Below are positions 43,851-53,268 of a stretch of DNA of 64,000 nt, piece after piece (within the stretch, counting starts at the first letter, position 1; every line of letters starts with the position of its first letter). Source of the stretch: an uncultured Campylobacter sp. (lineage in GTDB: Bacteria > Campylobacterota > Campylobacteria > Campylobacterales > Campylobacteraceae). Below the pieces are notes generated by a model. The model saw only the letters and a program-made list of their open reading frames with translations. It searched no databases and had not been told where the DNA came from. The translations under genes and the position numbers were made by a program. The DNA lies in contig NZ_CALHVN010000012.1 in the NCBI RefSeq assembly GCF_938039245.1, forward strand, positions 14,689 to 78,688. Reading direction: 5' to 3'.

Positions 43851-44509
43851 AAATTTCAAAGAAAGTACTAGCGCTTATTATATTAGTAAGCGGCATTATA
43901 GGGTTTTTAGTCGTACTTCCCGTGCATTACGCCCTAGAAGAAACTAGCGGAGAGAAGTTTTGCGTAGTGTGCCACGAGATGGATCCTATGGTTATAGCTT
44001 ATAGTAGCGACGTTCACAGCGGCAAAGGTAAAAGCGGAGTAAGGGCTAAATGCGTAGACTGCCACATACCTCACGACAACCTAGCCAAATACGTTTTAAC
44101 TAAAGCTAAAAACGGATTAATGGAGGGATACGTTCATTTCTTTAAAGACCCCGAGGCTATAGACTGGCATAAAAACAGAGAGAAAAGAGAGCACTTCGTA
44201 TTTGATAACGGTTGCGTTAGCTGCCATACGAATTTGGTGGATAATAAGCTAACAAGCCCGCAGGCTCAAAAGATGCACGCTCACTATCAAAGCTTGCTAA
44301 ATACGGATAAGCAACTAACCTGCGCTAGCTGTCACGCCGAGGTAGGCCACAGCGGGCTAAACAATATGCTAAACTACTGGAAGCCTGAATACAAAATCTA
44401 CGAAAAGAAAGCCGCAGTCAAAAAAGAAGAGATAAAGAAGGCTTATTTTGGGGAGGATTACGTAGCGCCAAAAGTAGAAAATAAAGAAGGCAATGCCACC
44501 GAAAAGTAG
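43847..44509 (+). CDS. NapC/NrfH-type membrane tetrahaem quinol dehydrogenase
   Basis: One N-terminal membrane anchor (VLALIILVSGIIGFLVVLPVHY) precedes four CxxCH haem sites: CVVCHEMDP, CVDCHIPHD, CVSCH and CASCH. The first two match the NapC/NirT/NrfH family, which oxidises menaquinol in the membrane and passes electrons to periplasmic cytochromes. Of the expected chain, all three parts are here: this protein, the small cytochrome and the flavoprotein. The C-terminus is a charged tail. It is co-translated with the preceding gene. Confidence 0.9.
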   Translation: MKISKKVLALIILVSGIIGFLVVLPVHYALEETSGEKFCVVCHEMDPMVIAYSSDVHSGKGKSGVRAKCVDCHIPHDNLAKYVLTKAKNGLMEGYVHFFKDPEAIDWHKNREKREHFVFDNGCVSCHTNLVDNKLTSPQAQKMHAHYQSLLNTDKQLTCASCHAEVGHSGLNNMLNYWKPEYKIYEKKAAVKKEEIKKAYFGEDYVAPKVENKEGNATEK

Positions 44510-44515
44510 GCTAAA

Positions 44516-45169
44516 ATGAAGAAAATTTTGCTCGTTAGCGACGACGCTCAGATGCAGCTAAACCTCAACGCCGCGCTTTACCGCTTTAACATCCGCATAG
44601 TTCGCTTTGAAAATTTAAGCGAGCTAAAAGAGGATTATTATAGCGGCAACCGCTACATCTTTTACGTCATCGACGTAAAGACGAAGGATCTGGCAAATTT
44701 CGACTCGGTCAAATTTCTGCGAGATAACGGGAGCCTAACTCCCGTTATGATCCTGATAGATAAGGCCATTCCCGCGCTTTATAAGAAAATTTACTACGCC
44801 AAATACGACGACTTTATGGTTAAGCCGTTTTTGTCCGAGGAGTTTTTGTTTAGGGTGTTTAGAAACTGCCGAATTTTGCTCGGAAGCAAATTTGAGCTAA
44901 AAAACGGCGCCGTTTACGACAAAAACAGCCTTACTCTGCACATAAACGGCACAAATATAATGCTCGGCAAAAAAGAGGGATTGTTTTTAGAAATTTTAGC
45001 CAAAAACGCCCCGCACGTAGTAACGATTCAAGAGCTTGAGTGGAGTATCTATAAGGACGAAGAGGTCTCGTCCGATCGTCTGCGCTCGCTCGTGCGTCAG
45101 CTGCGCGCGAAGCTACCTTTTGAGCTAATCAAAACCGTGCGAAGTATCGGATATAGCATAGACGGGTAA
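44516..45169 (+). CDS. OmpR/PhoB-type response regulator without an adjacent kinase
   Basis: The receiver domain (residues 1-115) has acidic residues in VSDDAQ, a phospho-acceptor candidate in YVIDVKTKDL and the conserved lysine in FMVKPFLSEEF. The winged-helix C-terminus ends with LIKTVRSIGYSI, the family signature, after VSSDRLRSLVRQLRAKL. It begins 6 bp after the cytochrome gene, so it probably controls this respiratory operon. No histidine kinase is in the window. Confidence 0.88.
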   Translation: MKKILLVSDDAQMQLNLNAALYRFNIRIVRFENLSELKEDYYSGNRYIFYVIDVKTKDLANFDSVKFLRDNGSLTPVMILIDKAIPALYKKIYYAKYDDFMVKPFLSEEFLFRVFRNCRILLGSKFELKNGAVYDKNSLTLHINGTNIMLGKKEGLFLEILAKNAPHVVTIQELEWSIYKDEEVSSDRLRSLVRQLRAKLPFELIKTVRSIGYSIDG

Positions 45170-45317
45170 ATGCGCCCGTCTTTTTGCGCTAAGTTTAGCC
45201 CGCTAAATTTACGCCGTTTTTACCGCTATTTTTAAATTTACGCCGCCGCGTAAAATAAAAGCGCGGATTCCTCCTTTTTGAGTTATAATTGCGATAGATT
45301 ATCATAAAGGAGAGGCT

Positions 45318-46154
45318 ATGCAAGCAAAAAAGGTCAAATTTAACGACGCGATTTCAGAGACGCTGTTTATAAATTTATATTTTCGCGCGCTGGATAACGA
45401 CGAGCCCGAACCGATCCTAGGCGATCCCTTTTCGCACCCGGTTATGCAGCGCATAGATTATGATTTCGCTAAATTTAAAGGCGGCAAATTTAGCAAAACC
45501 GGCACCGTGATTAGAGCGCGGTTTTTTGATGACGAGATTTTAGATTTCGCTCGCAAAAACGCGGGCGAAAAGCTAGTCGTAGTCCAGATCGGAGCAGGGC
45601 TTGATACGCGTCCGCTAAGGCTTGAAAAGCAGATATCTGGCGCCTTGTTTTACGACCTTGATTTACCGGACGTCATAGATTTGCGCGACGAGCTAGTGCC
45701 CAAATCCGCGCTAAATTTTAGCCTCAAAGCCTCGATGTTTGAGACCGCGTGGATGGACGAGCTGCGCGCGCGGCACGAGGGGGCGAAGTTTATCTTCGTG
45801 CTAGAAGGCGTGGCGATGTATTTTAGTGAGCCCGAAATTTCGGCGTTTATGCGAAATTTAGCGCAGAGATTTAGCGGCGTAGTTATGCTTGATTTACTCA
45901 GTCGTTTCGCCGCTAGCATAGAGCCTAAAAAGCACGATGTACTGCGCTATATCGCAAATCCGCCTAAATTTAAACTCAGCATCGACGACGAGAGGTTGCT
46001 TGAAGCGTGGGACGAGCGCATTAAGCTTTTAAAAACGGGCGTGATGATGGACATAAGGCCTGAGAAATGGTGCCTCGCGGCGAAAATTTTCCGCATTTTT
46101 AGCAAGATCAAAAACTCGTGCAAGATGTGCGTCTACGGGCTAAATTTAAGCTAA
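45318..46154 (+). CDS. Leucine-carboxyl/TcmP-type SAM-dependent methyltransferase
   Basis: The 278-residue protein matches the PPM1/TcmP/LCMT group: TVIRARFFDDEILDF, VVQIGAGLDTRPLRL (SAM motif I), YDLDLPDVIDLR and FVLEGVAMYFSE. Such proteins methylate carboxyl or hydroxyl groups; the substrate is unknown. It has its own -10 box (TTATAATT near 45285) and an AAAGGAGAGG ribosome site. The last residues (CKMCVYGLNLS) contain a cysteine pair. Confidence 0.85.
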   Translation: MQAKKVKFNDAISETLFINLYFRALDNDEPEPILGDPFSHPVMQRIDYDFAKFKGGKFSKTGTVIRARFFDDEILDFARKNAGEKLVVVQIGAGLDTRPLRLEKQISGALFYDLDLPDVIDLRDELVPKSALNFSLKASMFETAWMDELRARHEGAKFIFVLEGVAMYFSEPEISAFMRNLAQRFSGVVMLDLLSRFAASIEPKKHDVLRYIANPPKFKLSIDDERLLEAWDERIKLLKTGVMMDIRPEKWCLAAKIFRIFSKIKNSCKMCVYGLNLS

Positions 46155-46564
46155 ATTCGCACTCGGCGGTCAAATTTGCCGCGAGTTTAAATCTTAGAGC
46201 GGGCTGGGCGTTTGCTTTACGCGGATTTTGCGGAGTAAATTTTAGCCTGCCTGCCGCGCTCGCATCGGCATTTTAGATATTTACGGCACGGCTTAAAGGG
46301 CGCGAAAGAACGCGGCGTGGCTTAAATTTCGCCCGAGTTTTAAACTGCGCCCGCTAGTTTGCAAACGCTCGAAATTTGCCGCAAACGAAACGCCATGCTA
46401 AATTCGCGCGGGTTTTATTAGGCGTTTGATTTGCGCGGTAACCGCCCGCAAGGTCGTGCCGCTTGATTAAATTTACCTAGATTTCGCGCCGCCGCCGCGC
46501 TATAAAGCTAAAATTTAAAATAAGCCGTTTTGGGTATAATTTTCAAAAATTTCGGAGCGGTAAA
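46155..46564 (+). promoter_or_regulatory. GC-richer intergenic region with the proB promoter
   Basis: A TATAAT box is at 46535-46540 and GGAGCGG before the proB ATG acts as ribosome site. The preceding 370 bases hold AAATTT words and no supported gene. Confidence 0.45.
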
Positions 46565-47692
46565 ATGGACAGAAAAGAGCTTCTAGGCGGCGTAAAACGC
46601 ATCGTCGTAAAAATCGGCACTTCAACGCTAGCAAACGCGGACGGCTCGCTAAACGAGGATAAAATCAAACAAATCGTAGCAAATTTAAGCGAACTAAACG
46701 AAAACGCCGAAGTGGTCTTCGTAACCTCGGGCGCCGTGGGGGCCGGCATGGGGCAGATGAAGCTCGCGCACAAGCCAAAATCCATCGTCGAAAAGCAAGC
46801 GCTTGCGGCCATCGGGCAGGTTTCGCTCATACATCTTTATCAAATTTTATTTTGGGCGCACGGCAAAACGATCGCGCAGTTGCTGCTAACCAAAGACGAC
46901 TTTAGCGACCGCCGCCGCTACCTAAATATGCGTAGCGTCCTGCGCTCCTTGCTTGCTAAAAAAATCATACCCGTCATCAATGAAAACGACCCCGTCGTGG
47001 GCGAGGGAATAAGAGGCGTGAAAGTCGGCGACAACGATACGCTAAGCGCGCTGGTTGCGGGACTAATCGAGGCTGATTTGCTCGTGATTTTGACCGATAT
47101 CGACGGGCTATACGATAAAAATCCAAGCGTTTTTGCCGACGCTAAATTTATAAATTTGGTCGAAAATTTAGACGACGGCATCAGAGCGGCTGCTGGCGCG
47201 GAGGGCAGCAAATTTGGCACCGGCGGCATGCGCACCAAAATAACCGCAGCCCAAATGGCGACCAAAAACGGCACGCACCTCATCATCGCAAACGGCGCGG
47301 ATCCGCGAAACATCGTGCGAGCTGCGCAGGGCTGCGAGGTCGGGACGCTCTTTTTGGCGGGTAAAAATAGGATAAATTCGCGTAAATACTGGCTCGCCTA
47401 CTCCGCCGCGGACAAAGGCTCGGTCGCTATCGACGCGGGCGCGGCAAAGGCGCTAAAAGAGGGCAAAAGCCTGCTAGCAGTCGGTATCCGCGAGGTCGTG
47501 GGCGAGTTTGAGCGCGGCGAAACGCTCGCTATCAAAGACGCAAGCGGTCTGGCGCTAGCTCGCGGCATAACAAACTACTCCTCGGCCGAGCTAGCCCTCA
47601 TAAAAGGGCGCAAGAGCGAGGAGATCGAGGCGGTTCTTGGCTACAAATACGAGGACGAGGCGCTACATATCGACAACATCGCGCTGATCTAG
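46565..47692 (+). CDS. proB: Glutamate 5-kinase
   Basis: ProB phosphorylates glutamate in the first step of proline synthesis and is the feedback-inhibited enzyme. The amino-acid kinase domain has IVVKIGTSTLAN, VVFVTSGAVGAGMG, INENDPVV and GTGGMRTKITAA. The last 100 residues form the PUA domain (GSVAIDAGAAKALKEGKSLL, RGITNYSSAEL). Its 375 residues equal the E. coli form with PUA. proA and proC lie 3-7 kb downstream on the same strand. Confidence 0.96.
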   Translation: MDRKELLGGVKRIVVKIGTSTLANADGSLNEDKIKQIVANLSELNENAEVVFVTSGAVGAGMGQMKLAHKPKSIVEKQALAAIGQVSLIHLYQILFWAHGKTIAQLLLTKDDFSDRRRYLNMRSVLRSLLAKKIIPVINENDPVVGEGIRGVKVGDNDTLSALVAGLIEADLLVILTDIDGLYDKNPSVFADAKFINLVENLDDGIRAAAGAEGSKFGTGGMRTKITAAQMATKNGTHLIIANGADPRNIVRAAQGCEVGTLFLAGKNRINSRKYWLAYSAADKGSVAIDAGAAKALKEGKSLLAVGIREVVGEFERGETLAIKDASGLALARGITNYSSAELALIKGRKSEEIEAVLGYKYEDEALHIDNIALI

Positions 47693-47915
47693 GTTAAATT
47701 TGCGTTTTGTCTGCGGCTAAATTTAGCCTTGAGCGCGTCAAATTTGCGCTAAATTTAGAGCAAATTTTGCTGCATGGCGGGTGAAATTTAAGCGGACGCG
47801 GCGGCTAGTTCGGTTAAATTTAGGCTTCGCGCCGTATAAAACGGACGCGTCGTAAAAGCGCGGGGCTTGTTTTACGCTAAATTTAGCCGAGGCGCTAATA
47901 AAAAAAGGAGCATAT

Positions 47916-48806
47916 ATGGGTCAAATTTTAAACGAAACTTTGGATGAAATTTACGCCGTTTTAGGGGATGAAATCGAAAATTTAAGCGTGCAGCGCGTAG
48001 TCGTCGGGCTATTTTTTACCGGCGTGAAGCTAAGCAACGGCGTTTGCGGCGTGAGCTACACCCCGCTAAAAGCCATCCCGCAGGCCGTTTGCTGCCCCTC
48101 TCAAGCCGCTTCTATGCCAAATGCGGGCAATATCTGCGGCAAAAACATCCGAACTCTTTTGCGGGATTTAAACAGCGACGGCGCGATCAAAAAAACCATC
48201 GCGGTAGCGGCTTTAAACGCGCTTTCGCAGACTTGTTTCGAGCAAAATCCCGGCGCGCACGCGGTTAAATTTGACGCCGATCCATTTGACGAGCTTGACG
48301 TCCGCGAGGGTTCGCTTAGCGTCATCGTGGGCGCGCTCGTGCCTTATATCAAATTTATGATGAAAAACGGCAGGGATTTTCGCATTTTAGAGCTTGATAA
48401 AAGCGTGCTAAAACTGCAGGAAGCGGCGTATTTCGTCCCGCAAGAAAAAGCGGCCGAGGCGATTAGGGCGGCCGATAATCTCATAATCACGGGCGTTACG
48501 CTGCTAAACGACACGCTAGAAGAGATCCTAGCGCTAAAAAAAGAGGGCGCCAAGGCCGTAGTCGTGGGACCGACCGTTTCGATGTCGCCCGCGCCGCTGT
48601 TTGCTAGGGGCGTTAGCTACGCAGGAGGCGTATATACGCAGCGTGCAGACGAGCTTTTAGACGTCATCGCGCAGGCTGGCTCGGGCTATCATTTTTTAGG
48701 CAAATACGCCCGTAAATTTACGATGAGCGCGGACGGATTTGCGGCTAAATTTAAAAATTTTAGCCGCGCGGAGGGCGAAAAAATCACGTGGATTAAAAGG
48801 CCTTGA
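47916..48806 (+). CDS. DUF4213/DUF364 protein (putative heavy-metal chelation family)
   Basis: The N-terminal part (VVVGLFFTGVKLSNGVCGVSYTP) matches the DUF4213 domain, and the second half (NLIITGVTLLNDTLEEIL, VVVGPTVSMSP) matches DUF364. Members often lie with metal uptake or cofactor genes. Cysteines in AVCCPSQA and ICGKN could bind metal. Its 296 residues are somewhat longer than usual. The ribosome site is AAAAAAGGAG. No metal transporter is adjacent. Confidence 0.8.
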   Translation: MGQILNETLDEIYAVLGDEIENLSVQRVVVGLFFTGVKLSNGVCGVSYTPLKAIPQAVCCPSQAASMPNAGNICGKNIRTLLRDLNSDGAIKKTIAVAALNALSQTCFEQNPGAHAVKFDADPFDELDVREGSLSVIVGALVPYIKFMMKNGRDFRILELDKSVLKLQEAAYFVPQEKAAEAIRAADNLIITGVTLLNDTLEEILALKKEGAKAVVVGPTVSMSPAPLFARGVSYAGGVYTQRADELLDVIAQAGSGYHFLGKYARKFTMSADGFAAKFKNFSRAEGEKITWIKRP

Positions 48807-48894
48807 TTTGCCGAGTTTTGCGCTTTGCTCGTAAAGAGCGCGTAAATTTATAGTCTGCGGCCAAAAGCGCTGCAATAAATTAGAAAGGAAAAGT

Positions 48895-49618
48895 ATGCCT
48901 GCGGATAAAGATGCTTGCAAGCTAGATCTAACTGGAAAAAGTATGTCTTTTGCGCTTTCGTGGAAAAAAATTGATTTCGTCGTTACTCCAAGCGAGTTTC
49001 GCAGCGTTTTTAGCAGGGAGAATTTCGTATTTTTAGCCGACCGCATACGCGAAAAAACGCAGAGAGAGTAAGATTATATCCAAAGAGCAAGTTTTTAGCG
49101 ATTACGAGAGGTATTTCGAGCGAATTATCTTGCGCGAGGACGGGCGGACAAGCGAGCTTTGGGATGATGAGGTGCGGCTATATCTCATAGACGGCGAGGA
49201 TAAGCTTTGCAGTGACGACTCGCTTGAGGGCAAGGCTAAAGGCGAATTTAAGATACTTGATAGCGCCAAGCCGTGCGCGAAGCTAGCTCCTTTTAATTTG
49301 CTTTATAACGATGAGAAAAAGCGGCTCAGCACGGCGTATTTCGAGCCCGACGGCGTCTTTGGCCTGCGACTAGCCTATCCTAAAATAGTCAACCTAAGAG
49401 ACGAAAACGGCGATCTAGGCGGTAACTACGAAACGGACGACTACGAGATGTCGCACGTATATACGCAGCTAGTCGCGAGTATAAAAAAGCTTGCTAAAAA
49501 GGCGAAAATCGAAAACGGTAGCGGCGGCGTAAAGGCGGACTTTTGGATCTCAAAAGCAGCCGCCTGCCTAGCGGGGCGGAATTTTTATCTAAAAAGCAAC
49601 GGATTAAAATTCGTCTAA
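48895..49618 (+). pseudogene. Frameshifted hypothetical gene (AG-repeat contraction)
   Basis: Frame one starts at ATG 48895 after AGAAAGGAAAAG and runs 58 residues, ending LADRIREKTQRE at a stop at 49069-49071. Frame two is open from 49037, continues through SKIISKEQVFSDYERYF and ends at 49618 with WISKAAACLAGRNFYL. The shift falls in AGAGAGAG at 49061-49068; one more AG unit would join both parts into a protein of about 241 residues. It may be a recent mutation or an on/off switch. The open part alone (TTG 49130-49618) could still be called as a gene. The family is unknown. Confidence 0.6.
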
Positions 49619-49714
49619 GTCTCGCGGACAAATTTCGCCGACCGTCAAATTTGACGGTTTTAAGTCGGTATTTTTAAGCATGCTTTAAAATACTCGCAAA
49701 ATTAAAGGAAAAAG

Positions 49715-50317
49715 ATGGATAAAACTAGATACGAGTTCGTTCAAGTTACTACAGGCGAGCCCCGCAAAAGCCTGTTTTCTCGGGCGGTTTTAGCGTGCGC
49801 TACGCCGTTTTCGCTGGGCGTTATAGTTTTTGCCGCGCTTGGAGTTTGGGCGCTAAATTTGAGCCCGGACGAGATTTTGCGGTCGAATTTTTGGACGGAC
49901 TTTATCCGCGCAGTGCGGGTTTTCGCGCCGTTTTTAGATGATTTGGCTAAAAACGGATTAAAAATCGAAGTCGTAGCCTTTTACGCCTGCGCCGCGTGTT
50001 TTTGGCTGTGTTTTTTCGCGGCCGTTTTTTGCCTAAACTACGGCAAAGAGGATTTTAGGCGGGTAAATTTAATCAAACTTACGGCAAGCTTTGTCCTACT
50101 TGGCGGATTTTGTTTTCTCGCGCTTAGCGGGCTACTCTTTGCGCCTAAGGGGATGGGCGGCAGATTGGGCGTTTACGTGCGGCTTGACGCCTACGCGCTT
50201 GCAAACGAAAGCGCGCCTTATAATCTTGCCGTAGCCCTTGTTATCGGCGCGATTTTTGCGGCGTTTGCCGGCGTGGTTTGCGATTTTATTCGTAAATTTA
50301 AGGGCAAAAATGGATAA
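49715..50317 (+). CDS. Hypothetical membrane protein, 200 residues
   Basis: Four hydrophobic segments are visible: FSLGVIVFAALGVWALNL, VVAFYACAACFWLCFFAAVF, LTASFVLLGGFCFLALSGLLFA and LAVALVIGAIFAAFAGVVC. The loops between are short. I do not recognise the family. It has an AAAGGAAAAAG ribosome site and overlaps the next gene by 8 bp, so the two are coupled and may act together. Confidence 0.6.
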   Translation: MDKTRYEFVQVTTGEPRKSLFSRAVLACATPFSLGVIVFAALGVWALNLSPDEILRSNFWTDFIRAVRVFAPFLDDLAKNGLKIEVVAFYACAACFWLCFFAAVFCLNYGKEDFRRVNLIKLTASFVLLGGFCFLALSGLLFAPKGMGGRLGVYVRLDAYALANESAPYNLAVALVIGAIFAAFAGVVCDFIRKFKGKNG

Positions 50318-50894
50318 AAAACCAAGCCCTAGTTATGCTGAATTTTACGAGGCGATCAAGGCAATCGCGGCGCGCGGCGAAGAGGCGCAAACTAGCTTGT
50401 TTGAGTATCTTTTAGCGCTTTTAAAGCTCGTAAAAGAGCGCGAAAAGAAGCGGTTAGATTTTGAGCTTTTATGCGAGATTTTAGAGGCGGCCTTTACGGC
50501 AAAAAGAGCCAAATTCGACCCAGCGTGGCTGGATATAAAAGAGCCTCCCCAAAATGAAATTTGGACAGCTAAATTTACTAATCCCGAGCTAAATTTAAGC
50601 TCGCTTAGGAAAAACTCGGCGTCCAAAGAGGACGCTACGTACGCGCTTGGCGTTATAAAATTTCAGTGCGCCGAGCTAGAGCGGATGCGAGTAAGCGGCG
50701 ATCTAAACGATCCACAAAGGTGGCTAGGCATAGTTTCGCCAAGCGGCAACGACTGGTATAATTTCACGCCGCAAAGCCTGCTAGAATGCGGCGCTGCCGG
50801 TATCATGGACGGCGCGGAGGATGAAAACGAGGCTGTAAACATTAGCTGGGCGAGTCTGGGCGAACTGCTTGAAATCGGTAGAATATACGAATAG
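50310..50894 (+). CDS. Hypothetical protein, 194 residues
   Basis: This is a soluble, helical N-terminal half (FEYLLALLKLVKEREKKRLDF) with a C-terminal part WLGIVSPSGNDWYNFTPQSL that resembles small immunity-like proteins, without a sure match. The ATG at 50310 lies inside the end of the membrane-protein gene. proA begins 8 bp after its stop, so it is in the proA transcript. Function unknown. Confidence 0.6.
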   Translation: MDKKPSPSYAEFYEAIKAIAARGEEAQTSLFEYLLALLKLVKEREKKRLDFELLCEILEAAFTAKRAKFDPAWLDIKEPPQNEIWTAKFTNPELNLSSLRKNSASKEDATYALGVIKFQCAELERMRVSGDLNDPQRWLGIVSPSGNDWYNFTPQSLLECGAAGIMDGAEDENEAVNISWASLGELLEIGRIYE

Positions 50895-50902
50895 GAGAAA
50901 AA

Positions 50903-52162
50903 ATGAGCGAGATTTTAGAGATCTGCAAGTGTGCAAAGGCCGCTTGCGGCGAGCTTTTGAGGCTTGATAGCGGGGCTAAATTTAAGATTTTAAACGCCGT
51001 AGCGGACGAGCTGCTAACGCAAAAAGAGGCTATAAAAGCGGCGAACGCCAAAGACCTTGCAAACGGCGAGAAATCGGGCCTTAGCGCGGCATTGCTAGAC
51101 CGCCTAAGGCTAACGGACGCCCGTATCGAGGCGATGGCGCGGGGCGTGCGAGAGGTGGCGGGCTTTGCCGAGGTCGTAGGCGAAAATTTAGGCGGCTGGA
51201 GTCATCCAAACGGCATGCAAATCAGCCGCGTGCGCGTGCCGCTGGGGGTGCTTGGCATCATCTACGAGAGCCGCCCAAACGTCAGCATTGACGCGGCGGC
51301 TTTGGCTCTAAAAAGTGGTAATGCGGCGATCCTGCGAGGAAGTGCTAGCGCGCTAAATTCGAACATCTTTTTAGTAAGTTTATTTAACGAAGCGGGGGCG
51401 AAATTTGGCTTACCGACGGGCTCGGTGCAGCTAGTAGAAAGCCCTGAGCGCGAAGTCGTAGCGCAAATGGCGAAAATGAGCGAATATATCGACGTTTTGA
51501 TACCGCGCGGTGGCAAAAGCTTAAAAGATTTTATCGCGCAAAACGCGACCGTGCCGATCATCATGACGGGTGCTGGGGTGTGTCATATATTCGCCGACGA
51601 GAGCGCAAATTTAAAGCAGACCGCAAAGATAATCAAAAACGCTAAAACCCAGCGCCCAAGCGTCTGCAACGCCGTAGAGTGCGTACTTTTGCACGAGCGA
51701 GTAGCGGGCAAAATTTTACCGGGACTTGTGCGTGAGATGCCCGAAGTCGAGTTTCGGGTGAGCGAGCAGCTGCTAGGCGCGTGCGAGTCGGAGTTGCGCG
51801 GTTTGGCAAACGTCAAGGTTGCCGGCGAGAGCGATTTTGGTGCCGAGTTTTTGGATCTCGTTTTGGCCGTGCGCGCCGTGCGGGACGTAAGCGAGGCGAT
51901 CAGCTTTATAAATACGCATTCCAGCGGGCATTCGGACGCGATTTTGAGCGAAAACTACGCAAACGTCGAGCGGTTTTTAAACGAAGTCGGCAGCGCGGTC
52001 GTCTACGCCAACGCCTCGACTCGTTTTAGCGACGGTAGCGAGTTTGGATTTGGCGGCGAGATCGGCATCAGCACGCAAAAGCTGCACGCCAGAGGGCCGA
52101 TGGGGGTGAGGGAGCTTACGACCTATAAATATATCGTCCGCGGAGATTATCAAACGCGTTAG
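50903..52162 (+). CDS. proA: Gamma-glutamyl phosphate reductase
   Basis: ProA reduces glutamyl 5-phosphate to glutamate semialdehyde with NADPH. The aldehyde-dehydrogenase-like fold carries the catalytic cysteine in KTQRPSVCNAVECVL, and LGVLGIIYESRPNVSIDAAALALKSGN marks the cofactor region. The C-terminal VYANASTRFSDGSEFGFGGEIGISTQKLHARGPMG is typical. Its 419 residues are complete. The ribosome site is TAGGAGAAAAA. Confidence 0.97.
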   Translation: MSEILEICKCAKAACGELLRLDSGAKFKILNAVADELLTQKEAIKAANAKDLANGEKSGLSAALLDRLRLTDARIEAMARGVREVAGFAEVVGENLGGWSHPNGMQISRVRVPLGVLGIIYESRPNVSIDAAALALKSGNAAILRGSASALNSNIFLVSLFNEAGAKFGLPTGSVQLVESPEREVVAQMAKMSEYIDVLIPRGGKSLKDFIAQNATVPIIMTGAGVCHIFADESANLKQTAKIIKNAKTQRPSVCNAVECVLLHERVAGKILPGLVREMPEVEFRVSEQLLGACESELRGLANVKVAGESDFGAEFLDLVLAVRAVRDVSEAISFINTHSSGHSDAILSENYANVERFLNEVGSAVVYANASTRFSDGSEFGFGGEIGISTQKLHARGPMGVRELTTYKYIVRGDYQTR

Positions 52163-52256
52163 CGGCTTGTCTTTAAAATTTATATTCAAATTTTGTGCTC
52201 AAATTTGTAAATTTAAAACATTTGTTGAGTGAAATTAAGAGCTATAAAGGAAAACA

Positions 52257-53195
52257 ATGGTACCAAATTATAAAGATATGATGTTTTTGATATTAAAGTT
52301 TATTTATAAAAATACCAGAGTGACACTTAGAGAAGTTTATGCTGAAGCTTATAGATTTTTAATCGAAGACTTTTGTTGTAAACCAGATGAATTAAAAAGA
52401 GTTGTTACAAATGGAAAATTTGTTTACGAGGATCGCGCTTCATGGGCTTTGACTTATCTTATAATACCTGAAACTTTTAGAGAAAATAATCAAGATAAGA
52501 GTTTAATTAAAAGAGTTGAGCGTGGTGTTTATGAAATTACCGAATACAGTAAAAAGTTGTTTTTAAGTAATAATGTGCACCAAGAATTTGAAAATTGGAA
52601 ACATGAAATATTTAACAATAAAAGCACTAGAAATGTATCGCAAAAAGACCAATCAGATATATTAAATAACAAGGAAGAATTAAATTATACTCCGATTGAA
52701 GTCATGGAGCGAGTTACAAATGAACTCAATGAATATTTAAAATTTAAAATTTTAGACGAAATTTCCCAAAAAGATCCGAGTTTTTTTGAGTATTTGGTGG
52801 CGCGCTTGCTCGAAAAAATGGGCTACGGAGTAGGCAGACTAACCAAAAGCGGCGCGGACGGCGGTATAGACGGTATTATAGACGAGGATGAGCTTGGACT
52901 ATCGCAAATTTACGTCCAGGCTAAAAGCTGGCAAGGCGCGGTTTCGCGTCCTGAAATTCAAAAATTCGTCGGCGCGATCTCGGATAAGCAGACCAAAAAG
53001 GGCGTGTTTATCACGACGTCAAAATTTAGCAAGGATGCCGAAAAATACGCCGCAAACGTGCAAAGTCACACGGTCGTTTTGATCGACGGCGAGCGACTGG
53101 CAGAGCTGATGATAAAATACAAACTAGGCGTTCAGGTACGACAAAATATCGAGATTTGCGACATCGACGGCGACTTTTTCGGCGATGAAATTTGA
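52257..53195 (+). CDS. Mrr-type restriction endonuclease with mosaic composition
   Basis: The N-terminal domain (Mrr_N-like winged helix, KRVERGVYEITEYSKKLF) precedes the Mrr catalytic domain with FFEYLVARLLEKMGYG, GADGGIDGII and the nuclease core D...QAKSW (YVQAKSWQGAVSRPEIQKFVGA). Such enzymes cut modified DNA. The first half of the gene is clearly AT-rich, while the catalytic half from about 52750 has the base use of the chromosome, suggesting domain exchange. No methylase is adjacent. The ribosome site is AAAGGAAAAC. Size is 312 residues. Confidence 0.87.
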   Translation: MVPNYKDMMFLILKFIYKNTRVTLREVYAEAYRFLIEDFCCKPDELKRVVTNGKFVYEDRASWALTYLIIPETFRENNQDKSLIKRVERGVYEITEYSKKLFLSNNVHQEFENWKHEIFNNKSTRNVSQKDQSDILNNKEELNYTPIEVMERVTNELNEYLKFKILDEISQKDPSFFEYLVARLLEKMGYGVGRLTKSGADGGIDGIIDEDELGLSQIYVQAKSWQGAVSRPEIQKFVGAISDKQTKKGVFITTSKFSKDAEKYAANVQSHTVVLIDGERLAELMIKYKLGVQVRQNIEICDIDGDFFGDEI

Positions 53196-53268
53196 CCCGT
53201 CGCAAGTCGGCGCACAGGCACGCAAGGCGAAATTTATGCTAAAATCGGCGTAAATTTAAAGGAAACCG

